Positions 17,255 to 26,704 of a stretch of DNA of 54,257 bases are shown piece after piece. Location: positions 1 through 54,257 of the forward strand of contig JABDKX010000102.1 in the NCBI GenBank assembly GCA_013001975.1, in the 5' to 3' direction. The position numbers and the translations under genes were made by a program. Each line of letters opens with the position of its first letter. The first letter of the stretch is position 1. The notes beneath the pieces are model-generated. The model searched no databases and was not told the origin of the DNA. It saw nothing but the letters and a program-made list of their open reading frames with translations. Source of the stretch: Saprospiraceae bacterium (GTDB lineage Bacteria; Bacteroidota; Bacteroidia; Chitinophagales; Saprospiraceae).

Positions 17255-18895
17255 CTAATTGTCCAATATTTTAACTTCCGTTCTTCTATTAAATAAATGA
17301 TCTTTATCAGAACATTTTACCCCATCTTTACAGTGGTTCCTTAATTGAGATTCGCCATAACCAATAGTGAATATCCGATTCGGTTGTATTCCTTTTGAAA
17401 TTAAATATGCTTTTGCAGAAATGGCTCTTCTTTCCGATAACAATAAATTGTATTTGTCTTCTCCTCGGCTATCTGTATGTGAAGCCAATTGGACTTTAAG
17501 GTTAGCATTCTTAAGCATGGCTTCACTCAATTCATCTAATTCTTGTGCGGCGCCACTTTGAATTTCATGACTATTGTAATCATAGTAAATATTGTCAAAA
17601 ACTAAGATGGTGCCAATTGCAAGTTCAGTATTTTTTAAAGTAGGCTTTATAATTACTTTTGTCTTTTGAGAAGTATCAACCATTTCGGGTTTTAACCTAT
17701 TCATCAATATGTCTATTGATTTATTTTCCATTCTGTCAGTAAGGGCAATCTGCCATTTTTCTTTTTGAGGCGATTCAGCTTCTATCACTGTATATCCGGG
17801 TAATAGTTTAATTTGTGCCTTTCCATTTTTATCAACAAGAACGGAGTCATAAGATGTTTGAGTAATATTAAATAGTGATTTGTTAAAAGATATAATTTCT
17901 TCTTCTTTTAAATGTCTGTATCGAATAATGACATTTGTTAGTATTTTTTTTGACTCACCGTCCTTTGCAGTTAAAGTCATGATGTTATAATCGGTTTCAC
18001 CATAACCAAATATACTTTGAGAGGAATTAAATTTATAAATGTCATCTTTTCCAGCTCCTCCAGGTCGGTTAGAACTCAAAAAACCATTTAGACCTTCAAA
18101 ATCTGATATGATACTTAAGTCATCGTACTCTGTATTAATAGGGTAGGGTAATCTGACAATTTTATGATTTTTACCATTTTTAAACATAGTCTTGTAAATA
18201 TCCAGATCTGAATTTTCGCCACCATCAGAACTGTAAAAGAGAAAATTGTTATGGCTTAAATAAGGAAAAACTTCATTGTCTTCAGAATTGATTACAGGAC
18301 CTAAGTTCATCGGTTCACTCCATTCGCCATCTTGATATATTGTAAAATATAAATCCATTAAGCCATAACCTCCTGCTCTGTCAGATGCAAAAATGATGAT
18401 TTTAGAATCAACCGAAACAGTGGGATGAACACTTTGTGATTCTGATTCATTAATGACCATGGGAATTGCTTCTTCCCACTCTCCATCTTGATAGTGACTT
18501 TTATAAATATTCATATAACCATCGTCATTCATTCTTGAAAAGTAAATAGTATTTCCATCACTTGTAAATGAAGATGATGCATCATGATATTTGGTATTTA
18601 ATATTTTAGAAAGTTGAGCTGATCTCTCTAAGTTATTCGATTTACCAACTGCCGATAAGTATAAATCGAAGAAGCCCTCCTTAATATTCGGATCAAATAT
18701 TTTTTGCCTCGTTTTGGAAGAAGTAAATACAATATAATCATTCCAATACGAAGGAGCAAAATCAGTAAATTCAGTATTAATTTTTGCTTGATTTTCAACT
18801 GTCATTATATGAGACCAATCACCTGCTAGCTTCCCGTTTTGGGCCGATACCCAATAAAATGAAAAAAGTAATATGACTATTATTTTAACTTTCAT
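17255..18895 (-). CDS. OmpA-family protein with PD40 beta-propeller (PorE/SprE-neighbour type)
   Basis: A 546-residue envelope protein. It has a signal peptide (1-18, ending SAQ), PD40/WD40-like propeller repeats at about 45-285 (SSSFTSDGNTIYFSRMNDDG, HPTVSVDSKIIIFASDRAGGYG, SSNRPGGAGKDDIY), a beta-rich middle, and a C-terminal OmpA domain at about 430-545 (NIYYDYNSHEIQSGAAQELDEL, ASHTDSRGEDKYNLLLSERRA, RRTEVKIL) that binds peptidoglycan. This domain order is shared with T9SS accessory proteins that anchor PorP/SprF-like barrels. Its start overlaps the PorP/SprF stop in a TAATG junction, so the two are coupled. Confidence 0.85.
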   Translation of the reverse strand: MKVKIIVILLFSFYWVSAQNGKLAGDWSHIMTVENQAKINTEFTDFAPSYWNDYIVFTSSKTRQKIFDPNIKEGFFDLYLSAVGKSNNLERSAQLSKILNTKYHDASSSFTSDGNTIYFSRMNDDGYMNIYKSHYQDGEWEEAIPMVINESESQSVHPTVSVDSKIIIFASDRAGGYGLMDLYFTIYQDGEWSEPMNLGPVINSEDNEVFPYLSHNNFLFYSSDGGENSDLDIYKTMFKNGKNHKIVRLPYPINTEYDDLSIISDFEGLNGFLSSNRPGGAGKDDIYKFNSSQSIFGYGETDYNIMTLTAKDGESKKILTNVIIRYRHLKEEEIISFNKSLFNITQTSYDSVLVDKNGKAQIKLLPGYTVIEAESPQKEKWQIALTDRMENKSIDILMNRLKPEMVDTSQKTKVIIKPTLKNTELAIGTILVFDNIYYDYNSHEIQSGAAQELDELSEAMLKNANLKVQLASHTDSRGEDKYNLLLSERRAISAKAYLISKGIQPNRIFTIGYGESQLRNHCKDGVKCSDKDHLFNRRTEVKILDN

Positions 18896-19851
18896 TATCT
18901 GGGAAAGTATCGTGGGTTGCTAATACGTTTAGGTAAATTACTTTTTTCAAAACTATATGTTAGTGATAATTCAAAACTTCCGTTTTCATATTGACTCAAG
19001 TCGGTTAGATTAAAATCATACGACATGCCAGCAAAAATATTTGGTGTAAACTGGAAGCCAAGTACAATATCAAAAGAATTGAGCAATGAATTTTGTGATC
19101 CGCCAGCTCGTATATTCCCGCCTAAATATATTTTATCTTGATAACTAAATAATGAAAGAAAGTCTAAATTAAACGGGCTCTGTTCGGCCACTTTGAAAAA
19201 GAATTGAGGATGATAAGCCCAATCCTGAGAAAGCTCCAATTTAAATCCTGTCATAGCGTACATATGACGTTCTTCTTTGGTAATTATGTTTTCAGATTCT
19301 AAATCAATATCACCTTCAATAATTCTAGGAATGGCAAAACCAAAATATATATTTTCTGATTTGAAATAAACGCCCAGGCCTATATTCAATACCGTGTTAC
19401 TGTACTTGGATCGTTCAATGGATGGGTCCAGCTCAAAACCATCAATAGCAATTAAGGAGGGATCTGTGAAATCAGTCGTGTATCGTCTGCCAGAAAATTG
19501 GAGTCCTAAATTTAAAGTAGACTTATTTAATTTCAACTTATAAGCATACTGACCAGCAATTTCAAGTTTATCTTGAATACCTACTTTGTTTTTTAAAAGT
19601 GATAAACCAAATCCATATTTATCTGATATCGTACCAAGATTAACATTAATGGCTTGCGTTTGTGGAGCGCCTACAAGTCCAGACCATTGACTTCTATTTA
19701 TGCCCGTAATAGAAGTAAAATTATTTTCCCCAGCTACAGCAGGATTGAAAGCGATTTTATTGAAAGCAAATTGAGTATATAGGTGTTCCTGTTGTCCATA
19801 TGCAGATACAGATACTAAATAAAGAACGATATATATTAATACTCTTTTCAT
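18895..19851 (-). CDS. PorP/SprF-family T9SS membrane protein
   Basis: A 318-residue outer-membrane barrel of the PorP/SprF family. It has a signal peptide (1-19, ending AYGQ), then QEHLYTQFAFNKIAFNPAVAGENNFTSITGINRSQWSGLVGAP, the highly typical N-terminal signature of the family, and barrel strands to residue 318. Many paralogues in a genome sit directly beside a large type B T9SS cargo, and are thought to attach that specific cargo at the surface. That is the case here: TAATG overlaps join it to the 1943-residue protein upstream and the OmpA-PD40 gene downstream. Confidence 0.9.
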   Translation of the reverse strand: MKRVLIYIVLYLVSVSAYGQQEHLYTQFAFNKIAFNPAVAGENNFTSITGINRSQWSGLVGAPQTQAINVNLGTISDKYGFGLSLLKNKVGIQDKLEIAGQYAYKLKLNKSTLNLGLQFSGRRYTTDFTDPSLIAIDGFELDPSIERSKYSNTVLNIGLGVYFKSENIYFGFAIPRIIEGDIDLESENIITKEERHMYAMTGFKLELSQDWAYHPQFFFKVAEQSPFNLDFLSLFSYQDKIYLGGNIRAGGSQNSLLNSFDIVLGFQFTPNIFAGMSYDFNLTDLSQYENGSFELSLTYSFEKSNLPKRISNPRYFPR

Positions 19852-22800
19852 TAATCTTCTAAAATAATAAATCCTTGAATTGGTCTAGCTTGAGCGCCAA
19901 GATTAAGTATATAATAGTATGTACCAGAAGGTAATTTATTGTTTTGAAAAGTACCTTCCCAATTGTTTAAATATGGAGAAGCACTGAAAACTTCATCTCC
20001 CCATTGATTAAAAATGATGACACTATTATCGTCATAATCACCACTTTCTAAACATGGAATTATAAATGCGTCATTATAACCATCACCATTTGGTGTTATA
20101 ATATTTCCTGCAAAACAATCAATGTTATCGCCAATATTGATGGTTATAATTGCAGAACTACATAAGTCCACACAATCCTCATAACAGATTTCATATTCCA
20201 ATTGAAATGATCCAATAAAATTGGTTTGTGCTGGAATAGTTACTTGATTATTTTCTACTGTGATATTGCCTATTTTAGGATCTTCTATATTTCGAAAAAA
20301 TACTGGCGAAGTTATATTATCGTTTAATATTGGGTTAAATTGAATTTCGCTGTTATAAGCGCCTTCTATATTATCATCCACTGCCATAATATCGGTCAAC
20401 ACAAAAATATCAAGCGTATCAGCTGCATAATTTAAGCAATTTCCAAAACTACTGCTGACTATAACCGTATTCTGCCCATCTCTTAAATTACTAAACGATG
20501 GATTAAGGCTGGTCTCATCAAAGACATTAATTTCAGGATCTAAACTTCTCCAAAAAGGAGTGACCATGGCTGGCGCAATATCAACTTCTACTGAAGTAAA
20601 TTCTTGGTCACATAAAAACAATTCTTCATCAAAGATCTCTATATATTGATCAGGAATTTCAAAGATATCAATGGTTAACGTGTTGGTAGTATCAGACTGA
20701 CATCCATTTTTTACGGCTGCTACATTCAAAAAGTATTGAGCAGATGTTTCACCTATCAAAAAAGACAATTCAAAACAATTACTATTTGATTCTTCTATAA
20801 TATCACCGCTGACTTGATCAATAATTACTATTTTGTCAAAATCTATATTATTTGCATCTACACAAATATTCAAATCTTGAGTGACGTCAGCACATACTTC
20901 TATATTTGTTGTCGTAAAACTAGGTGACAAGGGTTTAGGAATGAGACTTATTTCGAATATATCAGAAGTGTCTGATTGGCAATTTGTTTTTTGGGTATAT
21001 ACTTGATATTCTCCAACATTTTCTAAGCCTATATTTTCAATTTCTAAGGTGTTATCAGTTTCAATTATTTCACCTGTTGGTGTTATCCAAATGAATTCAG
21101 CATTAGATTCATTTTCGACGGTCAGCGTTAGTAAGTCTCCTTCGCATATCACTGAGGAACCAGAAATTTCTGGAGTAGGTGGCCTCTCTTCTAAAGTAAC
21201 CATAACAGGATCGGAGTTTGAAGATCTGCAAGAATTGAGTTCTTGAATAACTTTATAGTCTCCAGTCAAATTGCTGTTAAAATTATTGAGCATTAATGAT
21301 GGTTCGCTTGTTGTTATCGTACCAAGTGGTGTTGTCCAAATGTATCGGATTTGATTTCCTTGAACTGGATTTGTAATCTCTAATAAAAGATCTTCGCCTA
21401 AACATAAATTCAGATCACCTGTGACAATAGGAGTAGTTGGATTAATTGTAAATGAAACTAAGGTTTCAACAGGCGCTGAAGCGCAATTGTCTTGAATCAC
21501 AATAAGTTGATATATTCCTGAATCATCTTGATCAATATCCTGAATTGTAGGTTCAATTTCATCAGATTCAAAGTTATTAGGACCACTCCAATGATATTGA
21601 TAATTTCCTTGAGGAAAAACTGTTGAAACCAAATCAATAGAAGATCCAGTGTCCATACAATTTAGTGAAGTGTTACTTAGTGCAGTTATCGTAGGGCGGT
21701 CACCAACTTCAACATCGGTACTCGTAATGGCTGTGCAATTACTAGCTGTTGTTACTGTTACTGAATAAATGCCATCAATTGCTTCTAAATTTATTTCTCT
21801 TCCCGAATAAAAACTACCCGAAGGATCTTGCCATTGATAAGTGGCATTAGGAATAAATGATGAAGTTAAAGTTATAGAATCACCTTCGCAAACAGGTCCA
21901 CTGTTAGAAGCCCCAATGTTTAAACTTGATTCAACAACAATCTCAAAAACATCTGAAGTATCAGAAAAGCAAATTTCGTTTTCAACCACAACAGTCCAAT
22001 CACCTGATTGATCACTGTTGATAGCAGGAATAAGTAAGTTGTTATTGGTTACGGTAGTAAAAAGCTGACCATTAAAATACCAATGATATCTCGTTGCATT
22101 GGGGATATTTGGAACAGTAAGCACAGAGCTTTGACCTTCACAAAAGACGACTTCGCCTTCTATGATTGGTTGAGGTGGAGGTTGAAATAGGATAACTTCT
22201 GCAAAAGCAGGCACAGAATTACAAGCACCATTATTAATGATCAAACTGTATTGTCCTTCGTTTTCCTCATTGGCGTTGTTTATAACTTCTGCAAATTGTT
22301 CATCTGAAAAATAAGCATCTGGACCTCTCCATTCATAGGTAAAGTTATCATCAAAAATATCTGTTGAAAGAGCAATGTCCTGACCTTCACAAATAGAAAT
22401 AAACGGGTTGTTAATGATAGCTTCAGGAGCGGGAAGTATTTCTATTTCCAATGTTGTAGATGGGTTTGAATTACAGCCTTCACCTTTTACTTCAACATAA
22501 TAGAAGTGCTCTCCAAGACTTGGCGTCAACATTATGGTTGGCCCATCGGTTTCAGCTATTAAGATACCGTTAGGAGAAATGCCTTCGTACCAAAAATAGT
22601 TGACATCTTCTGTGAAGCTGTTTGAATTTATAAGTATTTCTTCACCTACACAATATGATGGCAATGAAGAATTTATTTGAGGACTGGTAAATTGGTTTAT
22701 TTGAACATCAATGACTCCTTCAAAAACACATCCTCCATCTGTTGTAATTTGTAATTCGTAAGGCCCAGAATTTTGGTTATTAATATTTACAAGAATGGGA

Positions 22801-25682
22801 TCTTTTTCATTTGAAACAAAATTGTTAGGTCCTTTCCAGGAATATAGTACTATATTATTGTTATCAATATTGGCAAATAATTTAAGTGTATCGGCAAAAC
22901 AAAGTCCACTGATAAAAGTCGGATTAAGGGGCTCACCTGTAATAGTAAGATTGGCAACACAGGCCGAGAAATTATTATTGACATCTGTTGCTTGTATATT
23001 TACTGGCACAATCTTGTCAATGTCCAAACAAGATATTTCTGAAGGAAAAAATGTGGCATCTTCAATGCCACAATTATCATCTATAAAGATAGATAGATCA
23101 TTCAAATTGATCAATAAATTTGTTGCACTGTCTGGTGACATTTCGATGACTTGATCTGTACAACTGATTGTCGGTGATGATACGTCAATAATATTGAGAT
23201 CTGTTACACATGCGCCGATGTTGCCTTCAAAATCTAATGCTCGGTAAATCAATTCGTAATTACCGCTTCCAAGATTTATTAAAGGCTCGTTTTCAAAAAT
23301 GACATTCTTTTGTTCATCCCGAACGAAAAATGTAGGTTGTATGTCGCTATACTGTAAGGTGACTTTGAAAAATGAAAACCTGTCTGCGCCTTCATTCCCT
23401 GTTATATTTTCAGGAAAACATGGAATGACACCTTCTCCAGAAAGCTTTTCAAATTGTATGGTAAATTTTATATCATTATCTAATGACCAAACAATAAATT
23501 GATTTTCTTCAATTAAGATTTTTTCCTTTTTCTTTTCGCAATCTGAGGAAGTGATTTCAAATATTTCATCGCCAAATTCAGATTTTATGACGACTCTTGA
23601 CCCAGGTGAAATATTAAGTGCATATTCTACGATAATGACTGGCTTAAAAATTCTTCCGTCATTTATAATACCATCAAATTCTACAGGAAAATCAACAGCA
23701 TGGTATAAACTATCATTCGTGTCTAATTCAAAATCAAGATAAGCATTGCCAACTGGTAAAGTTGCACTAAAGTCTGATGAGCCAAAACAATTATCAGAAA
23801 AATTTTCGATTTCAGGAAGAACAACATCTGTATCACATTGATCAAAAGGAAGTACAATATTTAAATCATTAGGACAGATTAATATAGGTGCAAAAGTATC
23901 TTTGATAGCTATGATTTGTTCGCATGATGCTGTATTGTTTGCACAATCACTGATAGTATAATTAACGGAATGTCTGCCGACTTCAAGGTCAAATTCCACA
24001 GCATTGTCTTTTGCAGATAAACTGAATTCTTGATCCAAAATAATATCCCACCTTGCGTCTATAGAATCCAAACAACTGTCTTCAAATTGTGGTAATTCAA
24101 AAAATAATTCAGTTTCACAATCGTCTCTATTTAGAATAATTTCTATGTCTGAAGGACATTCAGATAATACAGGTGCTATGGTATCCCTTATAGAAAAAGT
24201 AGCGACTTCTGAAGCAATATTACCACATGCATCAAATGTATAAAAAGTGACTTCTTGATTTGAAATGATGTTATTGATTAAAATAGCACCACATTCTGAA
24301 ATTGAAATAATTGGCGTATCGGCATTTATAATTGCAGAAGTGTCTGTCAAATTTGGTAATTCTCTGGCGAATATTTTTGATGTATTACAGCCGTCTTCAA
24401 ATTGTCCTCCTGCATAATTTTTAACCCAATTATCAAACAATGCTTCAACTGTATCTGTGCCGCAATTGATCATGGTATCTCTTGGTGGCGTAGTAAATAA
24501 CGGTGGAGAAAAATCTTGTATTTGAATCGTTTGATCAATTATAAGCGCATTACCACAAACGTCTTCTAATTGCCATGTCCTTATGATTTGACTTTGACAG
24601 ATGTTTGAAACCGTTAAACTGTCAGAGAAATTTACAATGACATCAGAACAATTATCTTGAAATGCGATTAATGATGAAACATCATTCAGGTTATCATCAC
24701 AGTTCTTTATGATAATATTATTGAAGGTAATTGTTGGTGACAGAGTATCTACAACTTCAATGAATTGTTCATATAGTACACCGTTTTGGCAAGCATCACT
24801 TCCGCTCCATTGTCTTGTAATGGTATAATTAAAATAATTACATTGCAATGAATCAGCACCTCTGTTATTGAATTCAATTAATTGAAGTGGAATTATACCA
24901 TCGCATTCATCCAAATATATAGGTGGAATTGTATCTAGGATTTGATTACAAAGTAATATGGTGTCGGATGGTCCAGAGACAAAAACTGGCGTAACATTGT
25001 CTTTAAAAATACCAAAATTTCCTCTTGTATTATTGATATTACCACAAGCATCACTTATAAAAAATGACACCTCCACAGTCCAATTACAAGAATCTCTAAC
25101 GACGGGAATATTTATTGGGTCGCCGATGTTTAAGAATCCTGAGTTGCCTTGATTATCTTCCCAAATTAAATTTATCCAATCTGCTCCAGTATCACAATCA
25201 TCTTGTGCCACCGCACCACCAAAGTTTTCTATCCAATTTATAAGCGAATCTTCAACTTCTTGGTTACATGTGACCATTACATCGATTGGCGGTGATATAA
25301 TAATAGGCTGGACATTATCTTGAATCTGAAAAGCTGCGAAAAGGGTATCTACCGATGCATTGCCACAAGTATCAAGACCATAAAAACCCAAATTGAAATA
25401 ATCATCACAATTAACTTCTAATTTGGATATTGAATCAATGGCTTCAGTTATGGTCAGTGTGGTTAATATTTGCGCAGTAGGATCATCAATTTGTGCACTT
25501 GCTGAATTTTCAATCCATAGCGTCAACAGGCTGTCAATATCTTCATGACAAAAAACCAGTGTGTCTTGAGGCTCATTTAAAAAAACAGGAGGAATGGAAT
25601 CATTGGTAACACCACCTATAACTTCGACGCAATGTATTAAGGTCAAAATCATAGGAAAAAGGTATTTTCTTATCATATTCAC
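19851..25682 (-). CDS. Giant adhesin-like protein with T9SS type B (gliding motility-associated) C-terminal domain
   Basis: A 1943-residue exported protein. The signal peptide (1-23) is followed by at least four related segments of about 90-100 residues, each starting with a PxFxxxPxDTxxxC-like phrase (about residues 30-420), then HYR-like segments with DxCxxxxxF phrases (about 500-620, 815-870), and about nine Ig-like units of 85-95 residues from about 900 to 1750 (YSWKGPNNF, YEWRGPDAYF, YHWSGPNNF, FIWITPTGE). The end (about 1855-1943) is a type B sorting domain with FAGNIITPNGDGYNDAF and FNQWGDEVFSASPY. It is the first gene of a coupled three-gene operon. Surface adhesion is inferred. Cysteines are numerous, which suggests disulfide bonds after export. 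Confidence 0.88.
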   Translation of the reverse strand: MNMIRKYLFPMILTLIHCVEVIGGVTNDSIPPVFLNEPQDTLVFCHEDIDSLLTLWIENSASAQIDDPTAQILTTLTITEAIDSISKLEVNCDDYFNLGFYGLDTCGNASVDTLFAAFQIQDNVQPIIISPPIDVMVTCNQEVEDSLINWIENFGGAVAQDDCDTGADWINLIWEDNQGNSGFLNIGDPINIPVVRDSCNWTVEVSFFISDACGNINNTRGNFGIFKDNVTPVFVSGPSDTILLCNQILDTIPPIYLDECDGIIPLQLIEFNNRGADSLQCNYFNYTITRQWSGSDACQNGVLYEQFIEVVDTLSPTITFNNIIIKNCDDNLNDVSSLIAFQDNCSDVIVNFSDSLTVSNICQSQIIRTWQLEDVCGNALIIDQTIQIQDFSPPLFTTPPRDTMINCGTDTVEALFDNWVKNYAGGQFEDGCNTSKIFARELPNLTDTSAIINADTPIISISECGAILINNIISNQEVTFYTFDACGNIASEVATFSIRDTIAPVLSECPSDIEIILNRDDCETELFFELPQFEDSCLDSIDARWDIILDQEFSLSAKDNAVEFDLEVGRHSVNYTISDCANNTASCEQIIAIKDTFAPILICPNDLNIVLPFDQCDTDVVLPEIENFSDNCFGSSDFSATLPVGNAYLDFELDTNDSLYHAVDFPVEFDGIINDGRIFKPVIIVEYALNISPGSRVVIKSEFGDEIFEITSSDCEKKKEKILIEENQFIVWSLDNDIKFTIQFEKLSGEGVIPCFPENITGNEGADRFSFFKVTLQYSDIQPTFFVRDEQKNVIFENEPLINLGSGNYELIYRALDFEGNIGACVTDLNIIDVSSPTISCTDQVIEMSPDSATNLLINLNDLSIFIDDNCGIEDATFFPSEISCLDIDKIVPVNIQATDVNNNFSACVANLTITGEPLNPTFISGLCFADTLKLFANIDNNNIVLYSWKGPNNFVSNEKDPILVNINNQNSGPYELQITTDGGCVFEGVIDVQINQFTSPQINSSLPSYCVGEEILINSNSFTEDVNYFWYEGISPNGILIAETDGPTIMLTPSLGEHFYYVEVKGEGCNSNPSTTLEIEILPAPEAIINNPFISICEGQDIALSTDIFDDNFTYEWRGPDAYFSDEQFAEVINNANEENEGQYSLIINNGACNSVPAFAEVILFQPPPQPIIEGEVVFCEGQSSVLTVPNIPNATRYHWYFNGQLFTTVTNNNLLIPAINSDQSGDWTVVVENEICFSDTSDVFEIVVESSLNIGASNSGPVCEGDSITLTSSFIPNATYQWQDPSGSFYSGREINLEAIDGIYSVTVTTASNCTAITSTDVEVGDRPTITALSNTSLNCMDTGSSIDLVSTVFPQGNYQYHWSGPNNFESDEIEPTIQDIDQDDSGIYQLIVIQDNCASAPVETLVSFTINPTTPIVTGDLNLCLGEDLLLEITNPVQGNQIRYIWTTPLGTITTSEPSLMLNNFNSNLTGDYKVIQELNSCRSSNSDPVMVTLEERPPTPEISGSSVICEGDLLTLTVENESNAEFIWITPTGEIIETDNTLEIENIGLENVGEYQVYTQKTNCQSDTSDIFEISLIPKPLSPSFTTTNIEVCADVTQDLNICVDANNIDFDKIVIIDQVSGDIIEESNSNCFELSFLIGETSAQYFLNVAAVKNGCQSDTTNTLTIDIFEIPDQYIEIFDEELFLCDQEFTSVEVDIAPAMVTPFWRSLDPEINVFDETSLNPSFSNLRDGQNTVIVSSSFGNCLNYAADTLDIFVLTDIMAVDDNIEGAYNSEIQFNPILNDNITSPVFFRNIEDPKIGNITVENNQVTIPAQTNFIGSFQLEYEICYEDCVDLCSSAIITINIGDNIDCFAGNIITPNGDGYNDAFIIPCLESGDYDDNSVIIFNQWGDEVFSASPYLNNWEGTFQNNKLPSGTYYYILNLGAQARPIQGFIILED

Positions 25683-25773
25683 TGGTAAATAACGATTCTT
25701 GAGACAGTCCTGTGAACCCTCAGATTGTAATTGTTAATTCTTTTCGAAAAATTAACCAATTTAGAACAAAAAA

Positions 25774-25788
25774 TAGGAATTCTTCCTA
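25774..25788. other. Short inverted repeat upstream of the type B cargo gene
   Basis: TAGGAA-TTC-TTCCTA forms a perfect 6-bp palindrome with a 3-bp centre in the 205-bp divergent region between the giant cargo gene (start 25682) and the small conserved gene. It may be a minor operator or chance. Confidence 0.3.
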
Positions 25789-25887
25789 ATAAATGTCAAA
25801 CAGATATGACCAGTGATTTTAAAAAGTTCGTTATAATTACATACCTTATTAGAGGATTTAATAATTTGAACTCATATTAGATAAATA

Positions 25888-26067
25888 ATGCCAAAGAAGT
25901 CAAAAAAACAAGATACAGCTAAAGTCCATGATGAATTAAAAGGGTTTGATATCAAGATCAATCCTTTTGGGGAATTACAATCCAATTTTAACATTGATAA
26001 AATCAATGATTTTTTAAATGAAAACGTGGAAAACGCTAAAATTCCTGATAAGACTGAAGAAGAATAG
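25888..26067 (+). CDS. Small conserved cytoplasmic protein
   Basis: A 59-residue protein starting MPKKSKKQDTAKVHDELKGF. It has a Lys-rich head, then VHDELKGFDIKINPFGELQ and a NIDKINDFLNENVEN segment, ending in acidic residues. I recall similar small proteins with a VHxELxGFxIxINxFGE...DKLNxFLN pattern across Bacteroidota, so this is very probably a real gene. No signal peptide or membrane segment is present. Function unknown. It stands alone between two minus-strand genes. Confidence 0.72.
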   Translation: MPKKSKKQDTAKVHDELKGFDIKINPFGELQSNFNIDKINDFLNENVENAKIPDKTEEE

Positions 26068-26091
26068 GAAAAATTTAATACCTGAATGCAA

Positions 26092-26499
26092 TTAATTAAA
26101 TCTATAGCAATTGCCTTTGTATTTTTTTAACTTCTTTCTTTTTACTTTCTTCTTTCTTTTTTTTCGCTTTTTTCTATTCGAATAGTCTTTGGCATCACGA
26201 GAAACCAATAATGACTTTACTTCTGTATGCTGTAATGCATCTTCTTCAACTTCTAATTCTGATTTTTCTTTTGCCTCTTCTACTTCCGGTTCCTCTATGT
26301 CTTCAAAGAAATATGAAAAGCCATTTTCAGTTTCTTCAATGACCATTTGTGTATTGGAAATTTTTGACTCAAGCATCAAAGCTTCTAATTCACAAATACA
26401 TGCAACAGTAGGCAGTTGTGCTGTTGATTGCGCAGAGAATAAAAAGACAGTTAATAATGAAATTGAAAATTGGAATTTGAATGAGGAATTGTTAAGCAT
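26092..26499 (-). CDS. Small secreted protein with acidic middle and Lys/Arg-rich tail
   Basis: A 135-residue protein not assigned to a family. Residues 1-27 form a signal peptide (FSISLLTVFLFSAQSTAQ). It contains ACICELEAL near 33-41, an acidic stretch at about 60-90 (FEDIEEPEVEEAKEKSELEVEED) and a strongly basic tail at about 108-130 (NRKKRKKRKKKVKRKKLKKY, near 107-126). The split charge suggests self-association or binding to an acidic polymer such as nucleic acid or exopolysaccharide, but that is a guess. An overlapping plus-strand reading frame over the same bases is judged a shadow. Confidence 0.6.
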   Translation of the reverse strand: MLNNSSFKFQFSISLLTVFLFSAQSTAQLPTVACICELEALMLESKISNTQMVIEETENGFSYFFEDIEEPEVEEAKEKSELEVEEDALQHTEVKSLLVSRDAKDYSNRKKRKKRKKKVKRKKLKKYKGNCYRFN

Positions 26500-26652
26500 G
26501 GCCTGATTTTTAATTTAAATTGACAATTAACTTCTAAAAAGTACAGTTAGGACAGATGAATCGGCAATAATTATTGATGAATCAGGTTTATAAAAATATT
26601 TAGTAAAACAAGTTTTACATTTTGTACAGTTGATTTTTTCTTGAAACAACTT

Positions 26653-26668
26653 ACTGTGTATATACAGT
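26653..26668. promoter_or_regulatory. Palindrome ACTGT-N6-ACAGT upstream of rmuC
   Basis: A perfect 5-bp inverted repeat with a GTATAT centre lies 37 bp before the rmuC start codon. It looks like a LexA box but is 2 bp too short between the half-sites (CTGT-N6-ACAG rather than N8). The binding protein is unknown. Confidence 0.35.
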
Positions 26669-26704
26669 GCATGATAATCTATTGATTTGAAAAAAAATAT
26701 GTAA

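Noticed and set aside
18139-18150. GGTAGGGTAATC inside the OmpA-PD40 gene, 11 of 12 bases like the ECF promoter-like motif
   Set aside because: It lies in coding sequence and no TGTCT follows at 11 nt.
26189-26506. A 105-residue plus-strand frame over the Lys-rich secreted protein
   Set aside because: Ser-rich translation of the opposite strand; the minus frame has a signal peptide and the better composition.
26653-26668. Calling the rmuC palindrome a LexA SOS box
   Set aside because: The spacing between CTGT and ACAG is 6 rather than 8 bp, and no lexA is seen; kept only as an unnamed palindrome.
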